From: Acanthosepion lycidas
Taxonomy: Eukaryota; Mollusca; Cephalopoda; Sepiida; Sepiidae
Length of the DNA: 64,000 nt
Direction: 5' to 3'
Assembly (NCBI GenBank): GCA_963932145.1
Contig: OZ010579.1
Location: forward strand, 135,905,127 to 135,969,126
The position numbers and the translations under genes are program-made. Shown here piece by piece: positions 38,543-50,577 of this stretch; positions within the stretch are counted from its first letter, which is position 1; each line of letters starts with the position of its first letter. The notes beneath the pieces are model-generated. The model was not told the DNA's origin. It saw only the letters and a list, made by a program, of their open reading frames with translations, and made no database searches.

Positions 38543-38902
38543 CCGTTTGAAGCTTCAACTTTGGGTTCCCAGTTCCCGTTATTTGGGTATCGAAAAAAAA
38601 AGTCGATTAAGATTTGTCATTTTTGGTAGTGATTTTATTAGCCTATTAGATGCACAATGAGTTGGAGAATCTGATAAACCCCACTTCCGGTAGCCTAGCT
38701 GCAAGAGAAATGCCTTAAATTGCCGTTTGAAGCTTCAACTTTGGGTTCCCAGTTCCCGTTATTTGGGTATCGAAAAAAGAAGTCGATTAAGATTTGTCAT
38801 TTTTGGTAGTGATTTTATTAGCCTATTAGATGCACAATGAGTTGGAGAATCAGATAAACCCCACTTCCGGTAGCCTAGCTGCAAGAGAAATGCCTTAAAT
38901 TG
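38543..38902. repeat. Two B2 monomers linking repeat units
   Basis: Two full-length monomers, the second with AAAAAAGAAG, lie between the B2-I series and the following 3-mer. The preceding monomer carries GTCTAG and CAAGCG near 38513. Nothing else is seen. Confidence 0.7.
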
Positions 38903-39802
38903 CCGTTTGAAGCTTCAACTTTGGGTTCCCAGTTCCCGTTATTTGGGTTTCGAAAAAAAAAGTCGATTAAGATTTGTCATTTTTGGTAGTGATTTTATTA
39001 GCCTATTAGATGCACAATGAGTTGGAGAATCTGATAAACCCCACTTCCGGTAGCCTGGCTGCAAGAGAAATGCCTTATATTGCCGTTTGAAGCTTCAACT
39101 TTGGGTTCCCAGTTCCCGTTATTTGGGTATCGAAAAAAGAAGTCGATTAAGATTTGTCATTTTTGGTAGTGATTTTATTAGCCTATTAGATGCACAATGA
39201 GTTGGAGAATCAGATAAACCCCACTTACGGTAGCCTAGCTGCAAGAGAAATGCCTTAAATTGCCGTTTGAAGCTACAACTTTGGGTTCCCAGTTCCCGTT
39301 ATTTGGGTATCGAAAAAAGAAGTCGATTAAGATTTGTCATTTTTGGTAGTGATTTTATTAGCCTATTAGATGCACAATGAGTTGGAGAATCAGATAAACC
39401 CCACTTCCGGTAGCCTAGCTGCAAGAGAAATGCCTTAAATTGCCGTTTGAAGCTTCAACTTTGGGTTCCCAGTTCCCGTTATTTGGGTTTCGAAAAAAAA
39501 AGTCGATTAAGATTTGTCATTTTTGGTAGTGATTTTATTAGCCTATTAGATGCACAATGAGTTGGAGAATCTGATAAACCCCACTTCCGGTAGCCTGGCT
39601 GCAAGAGAAATGCCTTATATTGCCGTTTGAAGCTTCAACTTTGGGTTCCCAGTTCCCGTTATTTGGGTATCGAAAAAAGAAGTCGATTAAGATTTGTCAT
39701 TTTTGGTAGTGATTTTATTAGCCTATTAGATGCACAATGAGTTGGAGAATCAGATAAACCCCACTTCCGGTAGCCTAGCTGCAAGAGAAATGCCTTAAAT
39801 TG
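38903..39802. repeat. 3-mer repeat of 540 bp
   Basis: The marks GGGTTTCG, CCTGGCTG and CCTTATATTG at 38903-39082 recur at a shift of exactly 540 bp in 39443-39622. The unit's other two monomers have AAAAAAGAAG. The second copy is two monomers long before plain B2 resumes. Confidence 0.83.
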
Positions 39803-42322
39803 CCGTTTGAAGCTTCAACTTTGGGTTCCCAGTTCCCGTTATTTGGGTATCGAAAAAAAAAGTCGATTAAGATTTGTCATTTTTGGTAGTGATTTTATTA
39901 GCCTATTAGATGCACAATGAGTTGGAGAATCTGATAAACCGCACTTCCGGTAGCCTAGCTGCAAGAGAAATGCCTTAAATTGCCGTTTGAAGCTTCAACT
40001 TTGGGTTCCCAGTTCCCGTTATTTGGGTATCGAAAAAAAAAGTCGATTAAGATTTGTCATTTTTGGTAGTGATTTTATTAGCCTATTAGATGCACAATGA
40101 GTTGGAGAATCTGATAAACCCCACTTCCGGTAGCCTAGCTGCAAGAGAAATGCCTTAAATTGCCGTTTGAAGCTTCAACTTTGGGTTCCCAGTTCCCGTT
40201 ATTTGGGTATCGAAAAAAAAAGTCGATTAAGATTTGTCATTTTTGGTAGTGATTTTATTAGCCTATTAGATGCACAATGAGTTGGAGAATCTGATAAACC
40301 CCACTTCCGGTAGCCTAACTGCAAGAGAAATGAATTAAATTGCCGTTTGAAGCTTCAACTTTGGGTTCCCAGTTCCCGTTATTTGGGTATCGAAAAAAAA
40401 AGTCGATTAAGATTTGTCATTTTTGGTAGTGATTTTATTAGCCTATTAGATGCACAACGAGATGGAGAATCAGATAAACCCCACTTCCGGTAGCCTAGCT
40501 GCAAGAGAAATGCCTTAAATTGCCGTTTGAAGCTTCAACTTTGGGTTCTCAGTTCCCGTTATTTGGGTATCGAAAAAAAATGTCGATTAAGATTTGTCAT
40601 TTTTGGTAGTGATTTTATTAGCCTATTAGATGTACAATGAGATGGAGAATCAGATAAACCCCACTTCCGGCAGCCTAGCTGCAAGAGAAATGCCTTAAAT
40701 TGCGTTTGAAGCTTCAACTTTGGGTTCCCAGTTCCTGTTATTTGGTCATCGAAAAAAAAAGTCGATTAAGATTTGTCATTTTTGGTAGTGATTTTATTAG
40801 CCTATTACATGCAGAATGAGTTGGAGAATCAGATAAACCCCACTTCCGGTAGCCTAGCTGCAAGAGAAATGCCTTAAATTGCCGTTTGAAGCTTCAACTT
40901 TGGGATCCCAGTTCCCGTTATTTGGGTATCGAAAAAAAAAGTCGATTAAGATTTGTCATTTTTGGTAGTGATTTTATTAGCCTATTAGATGCACAATGAG
41001 TTGGAGAATCTGATAAACCCCACTTCCGGTAGCCTAGCTGCAAGAGAAATGCCTTAAATTGCAGTTTGAAGCTTCAACTTTGGGTTCCCAGTTCCCGTTA
41101 TTTGGGTATCGAAAAAAAAAGGTCGATTAAGATTTGTCATTTTTGGTAGTGATTTTATTAGCCTATTAGATGCACAATGAGTTGGAGAATCAGATAAACC
41201 CCACTTGCGGTAGCCTAGCTGCAAGAGAATTGCCTTAAATTGCCGTTTGAAGCTTCAACTTTGGGTTCCCAGTTCCCGTTATTTGGGTATCGAAAAAAAA
41301 AGTCGATTAAGATTTGTCATTTTTGGTTGTGATTTTATTAGCCTATTAGATGCACAATGAGTTGGAGAATCTGATAAACCCCACTTCCGGTAGCCTAGCT
41401 GCAAGAGAAATGCCTTATATTGCCGTTTGAAGCTCCAACTTTGTGTTCCCAGTTCCCGTTATTTGGGTATCGAAAAAAAAAGTCGATTAAGATTTGTCAT
41501 TTTTGGTAGTGATTTTATTAGCCTATTAGATGCACAATGAGTTGGAGAATCAGATAAACCCCACTTGCGGTAGCCTAGCTGCAAGAGAAATGCCTTAAAT
41601 TGCCGTTTGAATCTTCAACTTTGGGTTCCCAGTTCCCGTTATTTGGGTATCGAAAAAAAAAGTCGATTAAGATTTGTCATTTTTGGTAGTGATTTTATTA
41701 GCCTATTCGATGCACAATGAGTTGGAGAATCTGATAAACCCCACTTCCGGTAGCCTAGCTGCAAGAGAAATGCCGTAAATTGCCGTTTGAAGCTTCAACT
41801 TTGGGTTCCCAGTTCCCGTTATTTGGGTATCGAAAAAAAAAGTCGATTAAGATTTGTCATTTTTGGTAGTGATTTTATTAGCCTATTAGATGCACAATGA
41901 GTTGGAGAATCTGATAAACCCCACTTCCGGTAGCCTAGCTGCAATAGAAATGCCTTAAATTGCCTTTTGAAGCTTCAACTTTGGGTTCCCAGTTCCTGTT
42001 ATTTGGGTATCGAAAAAAAAAGTCGATTAAGATTTGTCATTTTTGGTAGTGATTTTATTAGCCTATTAGATGCACAATGAGTTGGAGAATCAGATAAACA
42101 CCACTTCCGGTAGCCTAGCTGCAAGAGAAATGCCTTAAATTGCCGTTTGAAGCTTCAACTTTGGGTTCCCAGTTCCCGTTATTTGGGTATCGAAAAAAAA
42201 AGTCGATTAAGATTTGTCATTTTTGGTAGTGATTTTATTAGCCTATTAGATGCACAATGAGTTGGAGAATCAGATAAACCCCACTTCCGGTAGCCTAGCT
42301 GCAAGTGAAATGCCTTAAATTG
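39803..42322. repeat. Mostly monomeric B2 stretch
   Basis: Fourteen near-consensus monomers with private changes: TGAATTAAATTG, GCACAACGAGATGG, GATGTACAATGAGATGG, TTGGTCATCG with CATGCAGAATG, GGTCGATTAAG (one extra G) and TTTGTGTTCC. CACTTGCGG is shared by two units 360 bp apart. The TTCGATGC/GCCGTAAAT, CAATAG and CCTTTTGAAG monomers at 41603-42142 are early relatives of the next repeat. Confidence 0.75.
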
Positions 42323-45300
42323 CCGTTTGAAGCTTCAACTTTGGGTTCCCAGTTTCCGTTATTTGGGTATCGAAAAAAAAAGTCGATTAAGATTTGTCAT
42401 TTTTGGTAGTGATTTTATTAGCCTATTAGATGCACAATTAGTTGGAGAATCTGATAAACCCCACTTCCGGTAGCCTAGCTGCAATAGAAATGCCTTAAAT
42501 TGCCTTTTGAAGTTTCAACTTTGGGTTCCCAGTTCCCGTTATTTGGGTATCGAAAAAAAAAGTCGATTAAGATTTGTCATTTTTGGTAGTGATTTTATTA
42601 GCCTATTAGATGCACAATGAGTTGGAGAATCAGATAAACCCCACTTCCGGTAGCCTAGCTGCAAGTGAAATGCCTTAAATTGCCGTTTGAAGCTTCAACT
42701 TTGGGTTCCCAGTTCCCGTTATTTGGGTATCGAAAAAAAAAGTCGATTAAGATTTGTCATTTTTGGTAGTGATTTTATTAGCCTATTAGATGCACAATGA
42801 GTTGGAGAATCAGATAAACCCCACTTCCGGTAGCCTAGCTGCAAGTGAAATGCCTTAAATTGCCGTTTGAAGCTTCAACTTTGGGTTCCCAGTTCCCGTT
42901 ATTTGGGTATCGAAAAAAAAAGTCGATTAAGATTTGACATTTTTGGTAGTGATTTTATTAGCCTATTAGATGCACAATGAGTTGGAGAATCAGATAAACC
43001 CCACTTCCGGTAGCCTAGCTGCAAGAGAAATGCCTTAAATTGCCGTTTGAAGCTTCAACTTTGGGTTCCCAGTTCTCGTTATTTGGGTATCGAAAAAAAA
43101 AGTCGATTAAGATTTGTCATTTTTGGTAGTGATTTTATTAGCCTATTAGATGCACAATGAGTTGGAGAATCAGATAAACACCACTTCCGGTAGCCTAGCT
43201 GCAAGAGAAATGCCTTAAATTGCCGTTTGAAGCTTCAACTTTGGGTTCCCAGTTCCCGTTATTTGGGTATCGAAAAAAAAAGTCGATTAAGATTTGTCAT
43301 TTTTGGTAGTGATTTTATTAGCCTATTAGATGCACAATGAGTTGGAGAATCAGATAAACCCCACTTCCGGTAGCCTAGCTGCAAGAGAAATGCCTTAAAT
43401 TGCCGTTTGAAGCTTCAACTTTGGGTTCCCAGTTCCCGTTATTTGGGAATCGAAAAAAAAAGTCGATTAAGATTTGTCATTTTTGGTAGTGATTTTATTA
43501 GCCTATTCGATGCACAATGAGTTGGAGAATCTGATAAACCCCACTTCCGGTAGCCTAGCTGCAAGAGAAATGCCGTAAATTGCCGTTTGAAGCTTCAACT
43601 TTGGGTTCCCAGTTCCCGTTATTTGGGTATCGAAAAAAAAAGTCGATTAAGATTTGTCATTTTTGGTAGTGATTTTATTAGCCTATTAGATGCACAATTA
43701 GTTGGAGAATCTGATAAACCCCACTTCCGGTAGCCTAGCTGCAATAGAAATGCCTTAAATTGCCTTTTGAAGCTTCAACTTTGGGTTCCCAGTTCCTGTT
43801 ATTTGGGTATCGAAAAAAAAAGTCGATTAAGATTTGTCATTTTTGGTAGTGATTTTATTAGCCTATTAGATGCACAATGAGTTGGAGAATCAGATAAACC
43901 CCACTTCCGGTAGCCTAGCTGCAAGAGAAATGCCTTAAATTGCCGTTTGAAGCTTCAACTTTGGGTTCCCAGTTCCCGTTATTTGGGTATCGAAAAAAAA
44001 AGTCGATTAAGATTTGTCATTTTTGGTAGTGATTTTATTAGCCTATTAGATGCACAATGAGTTGGAGAATCAGATAAACCCCACTTCCGGTAGCCTAGCT
44101 GCAAGTGAAATGCCTTAAATTGCCGTTTGAAGCTTCAACTTTGGGTTCCCAGTTCCCGTTATTTGGGTATCGAAAAAAAAAGTCGATTAAGATTTGTCAT
44201 TTTTGGTAGTGATTTTATTAGCCTATTAGATGCACAATGAGTTGGAGAATCAGATAAACCCCACTTCCGGTAGCCTAGCTGCAAGTGAAATGCCTTAAAT
44301 TGCCGTTTGAAGCTTCAACTTTGGGTTCCCAGTTCCCGTTATTTGGGTATCGAAAAAAAAAGTCGATTAAGATTTGACATTTTTGGTAGTGATTTTATTA
44401 GCCTATTAGATGCACAATGAGTTGGAGAATCAGATAAACCCCACTTCCGGTAGCCTAGCTGCAAGAGAAATGCCTTAAATTGCCGTTTGAAGCTTCAACT
44501 TTGGGTTCCCAGTTCCCGTTATTTGGGTATCGAAAAAAAAAGTCGATTAAGATTTGTCATTTTTGGTAGTGATTTTATTAGCCTATTAGATGCACAATGA
44601 GTTGGAGAATCAGATAAACACCACTTCCGGTAGCCTAGCTGCAAGAGAAATGCCTTAAATTGCCGTTTGAAGCTTCAACTTTGGGTTCCCAGTTCCCGTT
44701 ATTTGGGTATCGAAAAAAAAAGTCGATTAAGATTTGTCATTTTTGGTAGTGATTTTATTAGCCTATTAGATGCACAATGAGTTGGAGAATCAGATAAACC
44801 CCACTTCCGGTAGCCTAGCTGCAAGAGAAATGCCTTAAATTGCCGTTTGAAGCTTCAACTTTGGGTTCCCAGTTCCCGTTATTTGGGAATCGAAAAAAAA
44901 AGTCGATTAAGATTTGTCATTTTTGGTAGTGATTTTATTAGCCTATTCGATGCACAATGAGTTGGAGAATCTGATAAACCCCACTTCCGGTAGCCTAGCT
45001 GCAAGAGAAATGCCGTAAATTGCCGTTTGAAGCTTCAACTTTGGGTTCCCAGTTCCCGTTATTTGGGTATCGAAAAAAAAAGTCGATTAAGATTTGTCAT
45101 TTTTGGTAGTGATTTTATTAGCCTATTAGATGCACAATTAGTTGGAGAATCTGATAAACCCCACTTCCGGTAGCCTAGCTGCAATAGAAATGCCTTAAAT
45201 TGCCTTTTGAAGCTTCAACTTTGGGTTCCCAGTTCCTGTTATTTGGGTATCGAAAAAAAAAGTCGATTAAGATTTGTCATTTTTGGTAGTGATTTTATTA

Positions 45301-46281
45301 GCCTATTAGATGCACAATGAGTTGGAGAATCAGATAAACCCCACTTCCGGTAGCCTAGCTGCAAGAGAAATGCCTTAAATTGCCGTTTGAAGCTTCAACT
45401 TTGGGTTCCCAGTTCCCGTTATTTGGGTATCGAAAAAAAAAGTCGATTAAGATTTGTCATTTTTGGTAGTGATTTTATTAGCCTATTAGATGCACAATGA
45501 GTTGGAGAATCAGATAAACCCCACTTCCGGTAGCCTAGCTGCAAGTGAAATGCCTTAAATTGCCGTTTGAAGCTTCAACTTTGGGTTCCCAGTTCCCGTT
45601 ATTTGGGTATCAAAAAAAAAGTCGATTAAGATTTGACATTTTTGGTAGTGATTTTATTAGCCTATTAGATGCACAATGAGTTGGAGAATCAGATAAACCC
45701 CACTTCCGGTAGCCTAGCTGCAAGAGAAATGCCTTAAATTGCCGTTTGAAGCTTCAACTTTGGGTTCCCAGTTCCCGTTATTTGGGTATCGAAAAAAAAA
45801 GTCGATTAAGATTTGTCATTTTTGGTAGTGATTTTATTAGCCTATTAGATGCACAATGAGTTGGAGAATCAGATAAACCCCACATCCGGTAGCCTAGCTG
45901 CAAGAGAAATGCCTTAAATTGCCGTTTGAAGCTTCAACTTTGGGTTCCCAGTTCCCGTTATTTGGGTATCGAAAAAAAAAGTCGATTAAGATTTGTCATT
46001 TTTGGTAGTGATTTTATTAGCCTATTAGATGCACAATGAGTTGGAGAATCAGATAAACCCCACTTTCGGTAGCCTAGCTGCAATAGAAATGCCTTAAATT
46101 GCCTTTTGAAGTTTCAACTTTGGGTTCCCAGTTCCCGTTATTTGGGTATCGAAAAAAAAAGTCGATTAAGATTTGTCATTTTTGGTAGTGATTTTATTAG
46201 CCTATTAGATGCACAATGAGTTGGAGAATCAGATAAACCCCACTTCCGGTAGCCTAGCTGCAAGTGAAATGCCTTAAATTG
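42323..46281. repeat. Higher-order repeat B2-8: 8-mer of 1440 bp, three copies
   Basis: Copy 1 is 42323-43582 (7 monomers), copy 2 is 43583-45022 (8), and copy 3 begins at 45023 and degenerates. Marks in order are: CACAATTAG with CAATAG; CCTTTTGAAG with TTCCTG; two CAAGTG units; GATTTGACAT; AAACACCAC; a plain unit; GGGAATCG with ATTCGATGC and GCCGTAAAT. In copy 3 the GATTTGACAT monomer is 179 bp (TATCAAAAAAAAAG) and one CAAGTG unit is missing. Copy 3 ends with a CCTTTTGAAGTTTC monomer that matches 42503 in copy 1. Confidence 0.87.
43223..43402 (+). repeat. Representative consensus monomer (subfamily B2)
   Basis: This copy matches the commonest base at every B2 position I checked and serves as reference. 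It is exactly 180 bp with 70 G+C bases (39%). Landmarks by monomer position are: 12-bp perfect palindrome TTGAAGCTTCAA at 5-16 with a HindIII site at 8-13; GGGTATCG at 43-50; A9 at 51-59; GTCGATTAAG at 60-69; GATGCACAATGAG at 108-119 or so; AAACCCC ending at 140; ACTTCCGGTA at 141-150; TAGCTGCAAG at 154-163. Five CpG steps lie at 2, 35, 49, 62 and 146. The strand label is arbitrary. Confidence 0.95.
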
Positions 46282-46411
46282 CCGTTTGAAGCTTCAACTT
46301 TGGGTTCCCAGTTCCCGTTATTTGGGTATCGAAAAAAAAAGTCGATTAAGATTTGTCATTTTTGGTAGTGATTTTATTAGCCTATTAGATGCACAATGAG
46401 TTGGAGAATCA

Positions 46412-48109
46412 GATAAACCCCACTTCCGGTAGTCTAGCTGCAAGTGAAATGCCTTAAATTGCCGTTTGAAGCTTCAACTTTGGGTTCCCAGTTCACGTTA
46501 TTTGGGTATCGAAAAAAAAAGTCGATTAAGATTTGTCATTTTTGGTAGTGATTTTATTAGCCTATTAGATGCACAATGAGTTGGAGAATCTGATAAACCC
46601 CACTTCCGGTAGCCTAGCTGCAAGAGAAATGCCTTAAATTGCCGTTTGAAGCTTCAACTTTGGGGTCCCAGTTCACGTTATTTGGGTATCGTAAAAAAAA
46701 GTCGATTAAGATTTGTCATTTTTGGTAGTGATTTTATTAGCCTATTAGATGCACAATGAGTTGGAGAATCTGATAAACCCCACTTCCGGTAGTCTAGCTG
46801 CAAGAGTAATGCCTTAATTTGCCGTTTGAAGCTTCAACTTTGGGTTCCCAGTTCAAGTTATTTGGGTATCGAAAAAAAAAGTCGATTAAGATTTGTCATT
46901 TTTGGTAGTGATTTTATTAGCCTATTAGATGCACAATGAGTTGGAGAATCTGATAAACCCCACTTCCGGTAGTCTAGCTGCAAGAGAAATGCCTTAAATT
47001 GCCGTTTGAAGCTTCAACTTTGGGTTCCCAGTTCACGTTATTTGGGTATCGTAAAAAAAAGTCGATTAAGATTTGTCATTTTTGGTAGTGATTTTATTAG
47101 CCTATTAGATGCACAATGAGTTGGAGAATCTGATAAACCCCACTTCCGGTAGTCTCGCTGCAAGTGAAATGCCTTAAATTGCCGTTTGAAGCTTCAACTT
47201 TGGGTTCCCAGTTCACGTTATTTGGGTATCGAAAAAAAAAGTCGATTAAGATTTGTCATTTTTGGTAGTGATTTTATTAGCCTATTAGATGCACAATGAG
47301 TTGGAGAATCTGATAAACCCCACTTCCGGTAGTCTAGCTGCAAGAGAAATGCCTTAAATTGCCGTTTGAAGCTTCAACTTTGGGTTCCCAGTTCACGTTA
47401 TTTGGGTATCGAAAAAAAAAGTCGATTAAGATTTGTCATTTTTGGTAGTGGTTTTATTAGCCTATTAGATGCACAATGAGTTGGAGAATCAGATAAACCC
47501 CACTTCCGGTAGTCTAGCTGTAAGAGAAATGCCTTAAATTGCCGTTTGAAGCTTCAACTTTGGGTTCCCAGTTCCCGTTATTTGGGTATCGTAAAAAAAA
47601 GTCGATTAAGATTTGTCATTTTTGGTAGTGATTTTATTAGCCTATTAGATGCACAATGAGTTGGAGAATCTGATAAACCCCACTTCCGGTAGTCTCGCTG
47701 CAAGTGAAATGCCTTAAATTGCCGTTTGAAGCTTCAACTTTGGGTTCCCAGTTCACGTTATTTGGGTATCGAAAAAAAAAGTCGATTAAGATTTGTCATT
47801 TTTGGTAGTGATTTTATTAGCCTATTAGATGCACAATGAGTTGGAGAATCTGATAAACCCCACTTCCGGTAGTCTAGCTGCAAGAGAAATGCCTTAAATT
47901 GCCGTTTGAAGCTTCAACTTTGGGTTCCCAGTTCACGTTATTTGGGTATCGAAAAAAAAAGTCGATTAAGATTTGTCATTTTTGGTAGTGGTTTTATTAC
48001 CCTATTAGATGCACAATGAGTTGGAGAATCAGATAAACCCCACTTCCGGTAGTCTAGCTGTAAGAGAAATGCCTTAAATTGCCGTTTGAAGCTTCAACTT
48101 TGGGTTCCC
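46412..48109. repeat. B1 segment inside B2: copy of 20677-22374
   Basis: These 1698 bp read as B1 (TTCACG, GTCTAG, GTATCGTAAA) between B2 flanks. They match 20677-22374 at a constant shift of 25735 bp, and I found no mismatch. The series includes marks that together occur only there: GGGGTCCC, AGAGTAATGCC, TTCAAGTT, GTCTCGCTGCAAGTG, GTGGTTTTATT, a B1 monomer with TTCCCG and GTATCGTAAA, and GTGGTTTTATTACCC. The first mismatch to the left is at 46411. To the right, identity ends at 48109, where an extra C and a T-to-G change (TTCCCCAGTTCCCGGT) make a 181-bp hybrid monomer. Both edges fall inside monomers. Confidence 0.93.
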
Positions 48110-48262
48110 CAGTTCCCGGTATTTGGGTATCGAAAAAAAAAGTCGATTAAGATTTGTCATTTTTGGTAGTGATTTTATTAGCCTATTAGATGCACAATGA
48201 GTTGGAGAATCTGATAAAACCCAATTCCGGTAGCCTAGCTGCAAGAGAAATTCCTTAAATTG

Positions 48263-50577
48263 CCGTTTGAAGCTTCAACTTTGGGTTCCCAGTTCCCGTT
48301 ATTTGGGTATCGAAAAAAAAAGTCGATTAAGATTTGTCATTTTTGGTAGTGATTTTATTAGCCTATTAGATGCACAATGAGTTGGAGAATCTGATAAACC
48401 CCACTTCCGGTAGCCTAGCTGCAAGAGAAATTCCTTAAATTGCCGTTTGAAGCTTCAACTTTGGGTTCCCAGTTCCAGTTATTTGGGTATCGAAAAAAAA
48501 AGTCGATTAAGATTTGTCATTTTTGGTAGTGATTTTATTAGCCTATTAGATGCACAATGAGTTGTAGAATCTGATAAACACCACTTCCGGTAGCCTAGCT
48601 GCAAGTGAAATGCCTTAAATTGCCGTTTGAAGCTTCAACTTTGGGTTCCCAGTTCCCGTTATTTGGGTATCGAAAAAAAAAGTCGATTAAGATTTGTCAT
48701 TTTTGGTAGTGATTTTATTAGCCTATTAGATGCACAATGAGTTGGAGAATCAGATAAACCCCACTTCCGGTAGCCTAGCTGCAAGAGAAATGCCTTAAAT
48801 TGCAGTTTGAATCTTCAACTTTGGGTTCCCAGTTCCCGTTATTTGGGTATCGAAAAAAAAAGTCGATTAAGATTTGTCATTTTTGGTAGTGATTTTATTA
48901 GCCTATTAGATGCACAGTGAGTTGGAGAATCAGATAAACCCCACTTCCGGTAGCCTAGCTGCAAGGGAAATGCATTAAATTGCCGTTTGAAGCTTCAACT
49001 TTGGGTTCCCAGTTCCCGTTATTTGGGTATCGAAAAAAAAAGTCGATTAAGATTTGTCATTTTTGGTAGTGATTTTATTAGCCTATTAGATGCACAATGA
49101 GTTGGAGAATCTGATAAACCCCACTTCCGGTAGCCTAGCTGCAAGAGAAATGCCTTAAATTGCCGTTTGAAGCTTCAACTTTGGGTTCCCAGTTCCCGTT
49201 ATATGGGTATCGAAAAAAAAAGTCGATTAAGATTTGAAATTCTTGGTAGTGATTTTATTAGCCTATTAGATTCACAATGAGTTGGAGAATCTGATAAACC
49301 CCACTTCCGGTAGCCTAGCTGCAAGAGAAATGCCTTAAATTGCCGTTTGAAGCTTCAACTTTGGGTTCCCAGTTCCCGTTATTTGGGTATCGAAAAAAAA
49401 AGTCGATTAAGATTTGTCATTTTCGGTAGTGATTTTATTAGCCTATTAGATGCACAATGAGTTGGAGAATCTGATAAACCCACTTCCGTTAGCCTAGCTG
49501 CAAGAGAAATGCCTTAAATTGCCGTTTGAAGGTTCAACTTTGGGTTCCCAGTTCCCGTTATTTGGGTATCGAAAAAAAAAGTCGATTAAGATTTGTCATT
49601 TTTGGTAGTGATTTTATTAGCCTATTAGATGCACAATGAGTTGGAGAATCTGATAAACCCCACTTCCGGTAGCCTAGCTGCAAGAGAAATGCCTTAAATT
49701 GCCGTTTGAACTTTCAACTTTGGGTTCCCAGTTCCCGTTATTTGGGTATCGAAAAAAAAACTCGATTAAGATTTGTCATTTAGATGCACAATGAGTTGGA
49801 GAATCAGATAAACCCCACTTCCGGTAGCCTAGCTGCAAGAGAAATGCCTTAAATTGCCGTTTGAAGCTTCAACTTTGGGTTCCCAGTTCCCGTTATTTGG
49901 GTATCGAAAAAAAAAGTCGATTAAGATTTGTCATTTTTGGTAGTGATTTTATTAGCCTATTAGATGCACAATGAGTTGGAGAATCAGATAAACCCCACTT
50001 CCGGTAGCCTAGCTGCAAGAGAAATGCCTTAAATTGCCGTTTGAAGCTTCAACTTTGGGTTCCCAGTTCCCGTTATTTGGGTATCGAAAAAAAAAGTCGA
50101 TTAAGATTTGTCATTTTTGGTAGTGATTTTACTAGCCTATTAGATTCACAATGAGTTGGAGAATCTGATGAACCCAACTTCCGGTAGCCTAGCTGCAAGA
50201 GAAATGCCTTAAATTGCCGTTTGAAGCTTCAACTTTGGGTTCCCAGTTCCCGTTATTTGGGTATCGAATAAAAAAGTCGATTAAGATTTGTCATTTTTGG
50301 TAGTGATTTTATTAGCCTATTAGATGCACAATGAGTTGGAGAATCAGATAAACCCCACTTCCGGTAGCCTAGCTGCAAGAAAAATGCCTTAAATTGCCGT
50401 TTGAAGCTTCAACTTTGGGTTCCCAGTTCCCGTTTATTTGGGAATCGAAAAAAAAAGTCGATTAAGATTTGTCATTTTTGGTAGTGATTTTATTAGCCTA
50501 TTAGATGCACAATGAGTTGGAGAATCAGATACACCCCACTTCCGGTAGCCTAGCTGCAAGAGAAATGCCTTAAATTG
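48263..50577. repeat. Monomeric B2 stretch
   Basis: Near-consensus monomers with private changes: AAACCCAATTCC, AAATTCCTTAAATTG in two successive units, GATTTGAAATTC, AGATTCACAATG, and a one-base insertion CCCGTTTATTTGG near 50430. No repeated multi-monomer unit was found. Confidence 0.72.
49702..49856. repeat. 155-bp monomer with internal 25-bp deletion
   Basis: The start-to-start distance is 155 bp. GATTTGTCATT runs directly into TAGATGCAC, removing 25 bp from about monomer positions 79-103. The joint has ATT on both sides, consistent with slippage or microhomology-mediated loss. It occurs once. Confidence 0.9.

Larger units (their letters stand above)
32391..46411. repeat. Satellite subfamily B2 block, left part
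   Basis: Monomers carry C34 (TTCCCG) and C152 (GCCTAG) on the family B background. The change from B1 occurs within roughly one monomer. Many units up to about 39700 have an interrupted A-tract, AAAAAAGAAG, which is nearly absent elsewhere. Confidence 0.92.

Noticed and set aside
46282-48262. Transposon insertion as the cause of the B1 patch in B2
   Set aside because: The segment is pure satellite in register, with no terminal repeats, target-site duplication or coding sequence.
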